Below are positions 1 to 10,418 of a DNA stretch of 64,000 nt, in pieces (the stretch's first letter is position 1; every line of letters starts with the position of its first letter). Source of the DNA: Thamnaconus septentrionalis (Eukaryota > Chordata > Actinopteri > Tetraodontiformes > Monacanthidae); the NCBI GenBank assembly GCA_009823395.1, contig CM020514.1:11562466-11626465 (forward strand), given 5' to 3'. The position numbers were made by a program, and so were the translations under genes. Under the pieces are notes generated by a model, which saw only the letters and a list, made by a program, of their open reading frames with translations, did not search any database and was not told the DNA's origin.

Positions 1-790
1 GTAAATGTAATCATTTAGGGGCTGCGGAGCAAAAACCTTTCCATATTCGCCTTGAGTTTCCAGAGAGCTTAAAGTGTTGTCATCTGCAAAGCTTACGCGG
101 TTTACTTTTGAGTCCTCTGAGCTTGGAAATGATTTGTATGACAAGGGCTCTGACTGTGATCTGCAATCGCACTTGACTTCCACATACCTGTCATTGCTGA
201 ACGGACTTTGTCTCGCAGCTCACGCTGTGCCCTGAGGAGAGGGTGTGTCTAGCAAAAATAGGTGTGCCAAGAAGAGGGTACCTGTCAGGAACAGCACCCT
301 CAAGTAACCAGAGAGCCGATAAAAACTAAGTCCTAGTTCCTCAAAGGGCGACAAAATCTACATTAGAAGAGGCGCAAAATCCTCTGGATAGGCCAGAAAA
401 AAGAGACAACGGTTCCTTCCACTGGTTCGCAGGGACTGATGGGATAGATGTGTGCTGTAGTTACCACGAAAAGCCACTAGACACATTGACAAGCTCAGCA
501 TGTGGCACCAGTCACCAGTCTGTGCTGTTGGGGGAAAATTCATTGTGTAAGCGACCGCGTCTGTGATACAAGATTATAAAAATATTTGTGGGGGAAAAAA
601 ATCATCAGGCAGGGACTAAAACCCAAATAAATATGTAAGAGAGAGATATGTACACTGAGTAAATAAATGCGATATCTGGATGAAGGAGTAAAGACGTGCT
701 TAAAGGCCATTTGCTGGCCGAGTGTAAGTTGAGGATTAATAGCAGAGAGGATTGAATTAATTCACTATGTTTTATGTATGTTACCAAAAC
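1..790. other. Intergenic, no gene seen
   Basis: The sequence is AT-rich and has only short chance reading frames. I see no splice-flanked exon, RNA gene or recognisable repeat. Confidence 0.6.
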
Positions 791-799
791 GACCGTTTG

Positions 800-1425
800 T
801 ACAGATCTGTGCTGTTAAAGGCTGTGGGGGAAAAAAAGAGGCGCAAGGCACGCCGAGCTCCAACCAGCACAATGAGTAGTAAAAGCACCCAGCGAGTGGA
901 CAAAGAAGCCCAGCGTCAAACCAACAAAGTGAAGCGACAGGGAGCCTTTTTTTGTTCCGGTCAACTTTGACGACAGCGCGTGAGAAACGTTACGAACACA
1001 CACAAAAAACACGGTTTAAAAGCGAGACAGAGCCGGACGCGGCAGCACCAAGTTCCACAGTTCATGTGGCTTACCTTAGTGTTCACTCCAGTGAGAAAAG
1101 GGGGCAAACAGCGACACGCTCAACACGCCGGAAAAACGGCGAGCTCCGTGGCCCGAACAAGAAGTAACTAAGGCGGAGGAGAAGAGACGGGGAAAGGTGC
1201 TTAAATCCACATTTCCTCGGTTTTGGCTGCTTTCCCCCTTGGTTTCAGACGTGGACGAACCACGAAGTACCCTTGCCTATTCTTGCTTGTTTTTCTGTCG
1301 CAGGCTGACTGCCTCCACATCGATCACTCCGGCTGGCTGGTCCGGATGGATACTCTACTTCCGGTGGGGTTTCAAAAATAAAGCGACATTTGGCAAAATC
1401 GGAGGCCATCGTTGTATTGGCAATA
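800..1425 (-). promoter_or_regulatory. CpG-rich promoter-like block
   Basis: CpG dinucleotides are clearly denser here than in the flanks. An ETS site (ACTTCCGG at 1357-1364, CCGGAAGT on the minus strand) and a GCCAT (YY1-type) core near 1405 fit a housekeeping-type promoter. A strong minus-strand donor follows at 1074, so transcription to the left is favoured. By synteny with human 2q12 the leftward neighbour of fhl2 would be nck2; that name is inference, since no nck2 coding exon lies in the window. Confidence 0.4.
1075..1345 (-). other. Candidate non-coding first exon of a leftward gene
   Basis: On the minus strand the CpG-rich block runs into AAG|GTAAGC, a near-perfect donor whose GT is at 1074-1073. 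The right boundary (start site) is a guess from the ETS site. There is no convincing open reading frame, so it would be 5' UTR. The gene would continue beyond the left edge. Confidence 0.3.
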
Positions 1426-1525
1426 GTGTAATTTGAAACAAAAAAAGTTTTGCCACAGGTTACTAAATTGTGAAGGAGCACGCTATCCGTCATTATACGT
1501 TATCATCATAGTGACACACTATCTG

Positions 1526-1620
1526 ACTACTACTACTACTATTGTTACTATCACAACTGCTACTACTACTACTACTACTACTACTATTACTACTACTACT
1601 GCTAATAATAATAATAATTT
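1526..1620. repeat. Imperfect (TAC)n/(TAA)n microsatellite
   Basis: Tandem TAC units interrupted by ATT/GTT variants pass into TAA units. The threonine-rich reading frame across it is an artefact of the repeat. Confidence 0.9.
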
Positions 1621-1639
1621 TGTACATTTGATAATACAC

Positions 1640-4600
1640 AAGCATAAAAAGTAACAACAGCATGAGATCTGGGTGTTACTTCGTAATTTTATCCAGTAAG
1701 TTTCTTTATGTATTAAAAATATACATCACCAACAAATAAAAGTATATCCTAATGTTCATACTGTCACTATTAAAGAAACAAGATACTTTTCTTTTGGAGA
1801 CATATCCCTCCATTTCCGGGGAGACACTTCTGTTTTCTTGTAACTTGTTTGCCGGTTCCGTTGGTGACATCACTAAAACCGGGACTGGTACAGGACATCG
1901 GCAGAGGAAAAAGGCAAACTGTAGGTACTATGTCGCCCCCAGATGATAAATGGAGCGATTGTTTAATTGATCGCATGTTTATTCTGGTTACATTAGCAAC
2001 ACATCTGCACCTTACCGGGGGTTCTTTACACTAGAACTGGTGGACTGACATTTTTATGTATCCTGAAAAAATTAGTAAACCCTAAAGCAAGTAACAACGA
2101 GTGACTGTTTCCTCATTCATTTTTCTGCTTTATAGTAAGCAAGTTCTCTGTTCGTAAAAATGCCTTGTCAGGACTGATACTTGAGTCAGGAACCCAGTGC
2201 TCTGATTATTATCAGAACATGTGTTTGTTTATGAGAAAAAATGTTTAAGCGTGCAATATCTCTAAGAGCTTTCAATGTTTTAGCCATGATTCATTCAAGT
2301 CGGGCATTTACTTCAGCTGCAAATTGCCATTCTTAACTAGGATATTATCAACAATACTAGCGCTTTCAAACTCAATGATTTTTCTATAAAATAAGTATAA
2401 TTGACTGAAGGTGGCGTTCTAATTTTTTGTTTTACACTGCCCCCATGTGTACAATCTGTGCATCTACACTTGAAAACAGATTCTACAGGATTTATTTTTT
2501 TTTGGGGTGGGGGGGCAAAAAGTGAATTACAGCCAAAGATTTGGGAAAAAAACGAAAGAAAGAAAAAACCCAGTTACTAATAAAATGAGCCTTTCCCTGA
2601 TAGAAGCTAAACAAATCATTGTGAGTTAAACACAGTTACGTTATGTTCAAGGTCATTACAGTGAGGTCAGAATGTTGAAATTACACAGCGATTTTGTGAT
2701 AAACCTGATACAAACCCTTTTTTGTTGAATGTACTGGACTGGAAGCTATGAGAGATCACGTGAGGAAGAGTAAACTGTGGATTAAAAACAAAGCTGTTAA
2801 GACCCGTGTTTCAGCCTGAGTGTTAGAATAGTTAGATTTTACACATCAATGCCATTTAACACAAACCCATTTGACATTTTATGGCCCCGTGAGTGAGACG
2901 TAACATTATATGAGCATTTTCAGTCTGCTGTTAAAGTGAAAAGTTAATGGAATGGTCAGTATTTACATACACAGGCTTGGCTTGGCTTATTAATTTAGAC
3001 ATGTCAACAGTTTATCTGCCGGTGCTATAATCAGGACGTCTTCCATTTGAGACCCACGACCCTCATAACATCAGTAGTCGCGCATAATCATCCCACTGAG
3101 TGACTGCAGAGAGGCCTGGAGCTGAGCGGAGCTATGGTTACAGTGCTGACAGCCTTTATTTTGGCAAGAAGGGCCGCGTCTTCAAGTGCACCTGACAGGA
3201 AGTGATGATGTGTGTGAGGAGCCATGGGTCCGGCACTATGTTTGCTACTCACTGGCTTCCATGTCATGAAAAATAGAAATTGTGTTTCGTGTCTCTGCTG
3301 ACATAGATCAATTGACCACAACTTTAAAACCACTGACAGTTGATGCAGTGTAATATAATCCTTGGAGACTGTTGATATTGGCATTTCTTGTGATGCAACT
3401 GGCCAAAATTATCTGCTCAAAAACACTTGTAATTCAAGCACACGCCCTCACAGCAATGCCGCACTAATGACACAGGCAGCCTACAGCATGAGCGCTGACA
3501 CATTAGAGAAACAGTCCTTCCAGAAGAGATAGAATTTCCATCCACACACATGGATGCAACTTGCAAATTTTGCCACAATGCCTTAAAATTTAGATCTGCA
3601 TTAGGACGAGGCACTTCATAATGGATACACAGCTCATCATTTTACACAGCATTGCTGATAATTCAATTAGATCACTGTCAAAAAGAAAAATGTACTGACT
3701 ACTTTTCCCGTCCAGTGAGCAGTCTTCAAATTCCAAACCTCATCAAGCGACAATCAAAACGATGTTGCTGTCAAAAAAAGGCCACATCACTGAAATTCTG
3801 ACAGTACTACTAAATGAGTGCTGTTGACCCCCAGCTGCCACCTTGTCACCATGAGTCCCCGAGCTCCCACCAGCCCCCTAGATCCCCTGGATCTGTATTC
3901 TGGGACATGGCGCTCAGTGCTTGTTGCCAGTGCCGCATGACAGCTGCTGTTTCTTTGACAGAATTAGGGAGATAAACAGAGCCATGGTCAGAGAGGGCCA
4001 GTTGTTGTCCGGGTAAATCGGGTCAGATGAGACTGCATTAGCCTGTTAGAGAATGGATGCAGAATAGAGGGTATCAACTTGTTAAACTGAGTCTGGTCTT
4101 CTAAAGAAGTTTCAGCAGAGGTGAAAAGAAAATCGTTTCCAAAACCATTGGAAAAAGATTCAAATTGTAAAAGGATCTCTGACAGATAATGATGTAATGG
4201 CATTGACGTGAACATTTTGTTTTACGTGTTATGGTTCTCCATGTTATGCAGAACTTTATGAATATTGGCTTTGCATGTGTTAAGGTGAGGCAAACTGCAG
4301 GTGGATAAAAACATTCTAAGATGAAAAGACAGACTTCAGCAGTAGTATCTGTCGAGCACAGGGGACGTTGCATCATCTAATTTACATGGACTTGGGAATA
4401 TTAGTCAGGACTGATTGACTAAAATGTTTCAGGGTGGGTTTAATCTTTTAAAGCCCCCACCCCCTTCCTCAGTATGTTTATTTCTCAGACAGAGAGGTGA
4501 GAGTCATAATTAGCACAGCAAGCTTCTCATTATGCTTATCTAGACTGGGAGGGGAAATCCGAGACGTGGCGGCAAAGTATAATCTAGTTTAGTTTCAATC

Positions 4601-7140
4601 TTAGCATGGTTGGGGCAAACTCAAGCAGTACCAGACTGATCTCCACAGTTGTCATGAAGAAACTGCCTCTACTTTCAGCCACTGCCAGAATATGTTCTGC
4701 CTGTTTGGAGTTCATCTGTCTCTGGCCAGCTCGGTATCGACTTGGACTCTTGGACTGGGACGATTCCTCAAGTCTTTTTTTAACCTCTTGCCTCCTGTTG
4801 TTGGTCAGAGTCGATAACCAAGCTCACATCCAACCACGAAGTTCAGCACTTGACCACAGCTTTCGTTCTCACTTCCTGAAACTGTACATATATACATTCA
4901 TACATGCATGCATACATACATACTGTACATTTTTTCTTTGAAATCCCTTCCTTACAAAAGTCCTCAAAATGAACAGCTGAGAGTTTTAAACCCCCCCTGT
5001 TGCACATATCATCTCTGGAACAAATGTATAAATAACTCTTTGTCATTGACAGTGTAAAGATACACCTTTAACTTATGGCGTCGGCCATCGGGGCTTAGTT
5101 GGACTTAGCTATCTGTTTGATTCATAGAGGCACACAAGCAATTACTTGAATTAAAAAGAGGAATCTGTATACAGCTACTTATCTGCTTTGGCGATTGACC
5201 GTTTTGACTTTGAGCAATGCCTACCATTGAAGATTAAAAACACTTCAGACACGAATCAGCTTTCCAATTGTCTGTAAAAAGATTCAAGTTAACAGAGATA
5301 AATCTATGCTAATAAGCTAACTGGTTCCTAGCTGATGCCTTACATTGAATTTATTCATATCTCCCCACTGTTAAGCCATTCATTTGACTTTTTCCAGCTT
5401 TAAAGTAAAGAAGAATTCTCGCATATTCAATGCCTCACTTTAACAACATGAACTCCAACATGAACTCCTAAACACAGTTAAGCAACTGCTGAGCTTCAAG
5501 ACCTGTCACAGCAGTAGGAGGCCAAAATCATTCAGGCCAGTTATAATATAACATAACGCCGTATATTCTCAGATTCTTTTCACGCTTCTCCACAGTTTGA
5601 CTCCTGACTATGATCTTCCAGGAGATCATATTGAATCTTGGAAGACTCAGTTGCCGGTTGCCGTGGCCTTAACGATTAACAATCCACTTGTGTCTGTGGG
5701 GTGCGCAGAGCTTGACCTTCCCAAATTGCCTAATTTGCAGCATAAGTAAGTGCCAGGCTTTATCATCGTGATAGCCTTGCAGTATCCAGACAGCTGAATC
5801 TTTATCCCCCCAGCAGCTGAGTTGGAGGCCTCCATCCAAAGCACAGAGTAGGCGGTGGGGCGTGGCTATGTCACCGCAAAGGGAAGGAGGGAAGACCTGG
5901 GACTGGAAACCTGGTTGGGCCATCTTGAGAGAAGCTCCAGCAGGAAAACAACAATTTAATCAGTGTCTCATGTTCACTTACCCTAATAATTGACAGACAA
6001 TATCAATGTCATGTGTTTACATCGTAAATATGAATGGAACATGCGGAACAATTGCGATTTGTATCTGTGTTCCGCTGGTATTAGAGGTAAAAAGCTTTAG
6101 GTATTCTTCCATTGAGGGGTCCATGACAAAAAAAAAATTCTGCAAGTCTATTGAGTGGAGTAATCTAATCAAATCTCTAATCCTCATTCGTGCAGAACTA
6201 ATTGTTTGTTCTCTTCCTGATGCACTAAGCATCTGACTTCAATTTCGCCAACTTATCCAAACAACACAGCGTCTTGTTCGTCGGGTCAGCTGGGAGAGCT
6301 CAGGCGCTTCTGCAGTAAACCAGACAGCGGTTCGATCTTTGGAGGCCCCTGTCCCAAAGTCTTAAGTGCACTTAAGAAGGATCCTGAACGTAAAATGGTT
6401 CCGCCAGCCGTGTCATCAGTGTACTGGCGCACATGTAAAACATTTTCAGAGCAAACGAGATGGTTCTACCCTGCAAGGCAGTCACTGACTCCAGCGTACA
6501 ATTGAGTGTAAATACTGAATTCTCTCACAAAATCCCCTTTCACAACAAAATGTGGAAACACTGCCAAGCAGATCTCAGGGTAAACGCCGAAGACGAAGCT
6601 GTGCACACGGGGGTGGGATTATACGTAGTCTGTGCTAGTCTAGTGTTTTAATATGCTGATACAGATATGATTAAATGGCAAAGTTTGGTGAATGTGGACA
6701 AGAAGAACCCGAGGATAATGAAATCAAAATAAAAGTCGGAAGAAGGCAAGCAAACCTTTTCTTCTTTTTGGCATTGCAAGTCCAAACATACAAGGAATCG
6801 GATGTGAGGTTTATTGCATAACAATTAAGGAAGAGACATATGTGAGAACATATGTTGATAATCACATTTGCATATGTACAACATATCATTTTTGAAGCTT
6901 TCAGCTTTATATTTTCTATAATGTCCTATGTATATACACATTTATGACGCTGCAAAGTAATATACAAACAACTATCCTGACAGGAACATGTATAATGATA
7001 CAGCTCATTTGTTATTTAGAAGCTACAATGCTGTACTCTCACAATCCCAACTGAGAAATATGTCTTTGGTACAAAATGCTGATGAGATGCCGATAAAAGT
7101 GTGGTAAAAAAAACCAAACACATATAACTCTGAGCACGAA
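1640..7140. other. Intergenic, no gene seen
   Basis: This is 5.5 kb of AT-rich sequence without a supported exon. Reading frames such as those at 4606-4941 and 5669-5923 have no recognisable domain and no splice context. Some stretches look enhancer-like, for example 4470-4570 with a GATA motif and TAAT cores. There is an exact octamer ATTTGCAT at 6866-6873. Nothing firmer can be said. Confidence 0.5.
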
Positions 7141-7290
7141 TATCACATGAACACACACACACACAAAAAAACCCAACACTTTATGATCCACCAGTCTTTT
7201 CATGCTGCTCTAGAAATAGAGCCCTATAATCTTCCGACGCATTTGCGCACTGGAGAGAGTCCAGAGACCACCGGGTCAGGAAAACCTGCT

Positions 7291-7707
7291 TCAGCAGGGA
7301 GAAACACACACAGCGAGAGGGTGAATATGAGCTCGGCATGTTGCTGCCACCGTAGCCACAGTTTGCTTTCCAGCATGGGGTTGGCTGTCTGTCACCGCCA
7401 GGTCCAGGACCGTGAACCCCAGCTGGATGCTCGGGATTAAAACCGATATTCCCCCGTGAGAGGAAATACGGGGAAGCAGAGACTTATATAGGAGCGATTC
7501 TTGGGGGACAGAAGTATTGGACATCTGACCCTCGGTGGCCTTTCCATTAATCACCACACAGTCCTCAGTGTGACGTACCGCAATTGCATAAGTGCGGCGA
7601 AACTGCGCCCACGAGTAATGCAAACACGATAACACAGCCATTAAGAGAAAAATGACAATAACCGCGAGTTGGGTGGAAGCAATAAGGTGAGTGGAAAAGG
7701 CTTGCAT
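7291..7707 (-). other. Unassigned 138-codon ORF with one hydrophobic segment
   Basis: An open frame on the minus strand begins inside the putative fhl2 promoter. Residues about 12-30 are strongly hydrophobic (core VIVIFLLMAVLSCL), followed by a basic stretch, like a single-pass membrane protein. Codon choice is not obviously random, and TATAAATA lies upstream on the same strand at 7860-7853. I recognise no family, and a leader reading frame starting near 7750 precedes it. It may be chance. Confidence 0.15.
7483..7492 (+). promoter_or_regulatory. CArG-like / TATA-like element
   Basis: CTTATATAGG differs from the SRF consensus CC(A/T)6GG by one base, and it contains a TATA-like core. It lies 240 bp upstream of a perfect CArG box. 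Confidence 0.35.
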
Positions 7708-7732
7708 GGCGAGGGCGTGAACAACTGAGTGA

Positions 7733-7742
7733 CCTTAAAAGG
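7733..7742 (+). promoter_or_regulatory. Perfect CArG box (SRF site)
   Basis: CCTTAAAAGG matches CC(A/T)6GG exactly. It lies about 110 bp upstream of the TATA/MEF2-like element and 2.7 kb upstream of the fhl2 start codon. Mammalian FHL2 is a known SRF/MRTF target, which makes the match meaningful. Occupancy is inference. Confidence 0.55.
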
Positions 7743-7787
7743 CCACATGGTCCAGCGCGTTGAGTGAGCGAACGAGCGAGGGACTGA

Positions 7788-7829
7788 GAGAGAGCGAGAG
7801 AGAGGGAGAGCGAGAGAGGGAGAGAAGGG
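7788..7829 (+). repeat. (GA)n-rich purine tract
   Basis: An imperfect GAGA-rich tract lies just upstream of the TATA-like element. Such tracts are common in vertebrate promoters. Confidence 0.7.
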
Positions 7830-7851
7830 GTTATCTGTGTGAGGCACCGCC

Positions 7852-7861
7852 GTATTTATAG
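7852..7861 (+). promoter_or_regulatory. MEF2-like site doubling as TATA box
   Basis: GTATTTATAG matches 9 of 10 bases of the MEF2 consensus CTATTTATAG, and it contains TATTTATA (TATAAATA on the minus strand). About 30 bp downstream on the plus strand begins the stretch that ends at a strong donor at 8018. The element may also serve leftward transcription. Confidence 0.45.
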
Positions 7862-7884
7862 ATCAGCTCAAAAAAGATCCCCTG

Positions 7885-8017
7885 CCCCCTCCCCTATTTT
7901 CAATTAGGCCCTCGATGGGTGGGGTGAAGCAATCAGGAGTAACTACACCCCCTGCCTCCCGGCTGCCCGTCAGTCTGCCCCAGACTCCGCACAGGCACAC
8001 ACTCCTCACACAGGAAG
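7885..8017 (+). other. fhl2: Candidate non-coding exon 1 of fhl2
   Basis: It begins about 30 bp after the TATA-like element (approximate start) and ends at AAG|GTAAGA, a near-consensus donor at 8018. It carries no long frame in phase with fhl2, so it would be 5' UTR. It would splice to the acceptor at 10398 just before the fhl2 ATG. FHL2 in other vertebrates also has non-coding 5' exons. Confidence 0.4.
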
Positions 8018-8754
8018 GTAAGAGCCTCCTCTGTTCAGCTGCTCCACTCTCCATCCATCCGCTCGTCCATCTTTCCACCCACCCATCCGTCCTCCTCCTC
8101 CTCACTGGTCTTCATCCACCCATCTCTTCCATCGCCCACCCCGGGGACCAAAGGGCTGGAGGCATAGCACCAAGTGTCCTCCTACCTGTTGCCTCCCCTC
8201 CACTTTCCTCTCCTCTATACCCCCCGCAAGGCACCATCCCCATTTAACCACCTACTTCCTTTCTTTTCCCACTGTCGGCGCCTCAGTCAGAGCCTTGTAG
8301 CGTTTTTTTTCCTTAATTTTTTTTTTTTTCTCTGAGTTTGTCCAAAATCTGACACAACCCTTCTGCTTCCCATCCTATTCTTTCCTCCCATCCTACTGAG
8401 TTCACTGTGACCTTTGGCAGAACTACTGTTGGACTCGGTTCCTGGCTGTTCACTTACTTTAGCGGATTTTTTAGACAGTTTAAATCTCTCTAAGGGTTTT
8501 GGAGGGAGAAAACTCTCTCAAGGGATTTTTCAGAGAGGTTGGTACAAATCAGAAAAAGTCACCTGATGGTCTAAAAGTGCAACCAAAGATTAGAAATATT
8601 TCTGTAAAAGTTCAGGGTGTCAATTACTTAGCATCGCACCTAACACACTAAGTAGTGTGCAAATCTTAGTATATACTTAGGAGTAGCCACATGGTTTGAT
8701 TACTTTTATTCCATTTACTTGCTTTACTGAGTTTGGTCTCCAATTTGATGCTTC

Positions 8755-8865
8755 ACGGGATTATAATTCAGATTTATAATTAGCTTAATTTGATCTAAGC
8801 TTTTTATTCCATTAGCCAATTATAATGCAATTATTAGTGCATTTTGTATGTAGTTAATTGAAAAG
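8755..8865 (+). promoter_or_regulatory. Homeodomain-motif-rich block (possible conserved element)
   Basis: About 110 bp packs repeated TAAT/ATTA cores (TATAATTAGC, CCAATTATAATGC, TTATTAGTGC, AGTTAATTG). Conserved non-coding elements often look like this, but AT-rich background can too. Confidence 0.3.
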
Positions 8866-9381
8866 GACAACAAGCTCAAATGCTTGAGACAAAAAAGCGG
8901 ACACACAAAAACTGTATAGGGCTAAAAACATATTGTCAACACTTTATCATATTTCTTTGGACAATCATATAATGATCTTAAAAACAACAGTACAATACAG
9001 GTTTCTGCAGTTTTTAATGGTTAGTTGATAGTTACACAAGTTCCTGAGACCTAAGAGCTTTCAAATGTATAAAACAAATTGAGGAAAGGATTAAAGTTCT
9101 TGACAATTATAACCACAAGGCAGTTGATTTAAAATAAATGCATTGATTTCTGTTGGTTTGTTTGCTTTGTTTTATTCTGAAACTCCAAGTGCACAGACCA
9201 GAAATCTAAACCCAACTGGCTGAAGCTCACATTGGCATTAAGGCCTGAGATCCCAAGATTGGCCGCATCAAAGAGAGCCCAGAAGATGGAAAAACAGCTG
9301 CCTGACATATCTGGATAGCTGAAGGTTTTATTTGTGGCACTCCACATTATCCTTTTCTTTATTTTTAGGCGTCAGATAAAT

Positions 9382-9468
9382 CCTTATATAAGCTAGGTGA
9401 GTCACAGCGGCGGGGTTAGGGGAGGTGGGAGACAATGAGGGAATGTGGGAGGGGTTGGGAATGACTCG
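9382..9468 (+). promoter_or_regulatory. fhl2: Alternative promoter-like cluster: TATA, AP-1, two TEAD sites
   Basis: CCTTATATAA at 9382-9391 contains TATATAAG. A perfect AP-1 site TGAGTCA lies at 9398-9404. GGAATG (the TEAD/MCAT core on the other strand) occurs at 9440-9445 and 9458-9463, the second overlapping the AP-1 half site TGACTCG. It lies 1 kb upstream of the coding start, within the presumed 5' intron. Confidence 0.35.
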
Positions 9469-10396
9469 GAGCAGAAACAGCAGGCGGATTTAAACATCCA
9501 AAATTTCTGCCAGTTGGGAGAATCTAACGTCAAAGGTCCTGGGATGTCACTCACAGAACTTTCATCAGAAATAAATAATTGAAGACAGCGAAGTTATGGC
9601 GAAGATGCTGCAGAGATCTAATGTTCATCAAGGAAAATAGAAAAAAGTCTTTGAGGTTCAAAATCCGCTTGATGACTCCATACAGAAAGCACAAATACAC
9701 GTGAAAGGATTTAAAGCTATGGCTTGGCATGAAGTGTGAAGCTGTGAGCTTCACCGTTACCTTCTGAAGGCACATCACGTGCACATTAAAACACATCGTC
9801 TTTAGTACCCTTGGACGGCAGAGCTGAAGCACTAAGCACAGGTGGGATAAGTGAAGGGATTAACAGCCAGACCACAAACAGCTGCAAATTGTGAGCTGCC
9901 ATTATGATCAGTGCAATTCAAAACCCACTTATACCATGACTCACACGCACACACGCACGATGACAGGGTAAACTGTACACTCCAGCGCTGACAGTCAAAT
10001 GTGAGGAGATGGACGAGTCCGGGTACAATGGCGGTGTTGAGCGCTGGTATGCAATAAGGCAGAAGTCGACTGTCTCTGAGCAGGACTGATAGGAGTTATT
10101 TATGGCCTCCTCATCTGTCACCCTCCTCAACCCCCACCCGGCTGACTCCTGACACGAAGAACAGACCCGAGGACTGCCGCAGAGAGATGGGAGGGAGCGA
10201 TAAGAGTGTTGGGGGGACATTTTTTTTTTATTTTGTGCAAAGGAATAAGGCGCAAGGAAAACAATGACAATCTCGGGGAGTCTCCTCTTTGTAAATCTTA
10301 ACAGGAAGTCCTCTACCGTCCAGAAAAAAAGCTGTTTTCCACCAAATGTTACCTCACCTCTCTGATTCACTCTCTGCCACCATGTGACCCTTCCTC

Positions 10397-10404
10397 AGGT
10401 GAGT
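10397..10404 (+). other. fhl2: Acceptor fused to a donor consensus (possible recursive splice site)
   Basis: The acceptor before the first coding exon reads CAG|GTGAGT, so the first exon bases restore a perfect donor. The exon is genuinely needed for the start codon, so any recursive use would skip it. Confidence 0.4.
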
Positions 10405-10418
10405 CCCTCTGGATCAAC

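Larger units (their letters stand above)
8018..10398 (+). other. fhl2: Putative fhl2 5' intron
   Basis: This is non-coding sequence between the candidate first exon and the acceptor at 10397-10398. It holds a T-rich run near 8310-8330, a TAAT-rich block at 8755-8865 and a second promoter-like cluster at 9382-9468. Reading frames at 9551-9832 and 9918-10370 on the minus strand have no recognisable domain. Confidence 0.4.

Noticed and set aside
4606..5923. Frames at 4606-4941 and 5669-5923 as candidate exons
   Set aside because: No domain similarity, no convincing splice sites and no partner exons.
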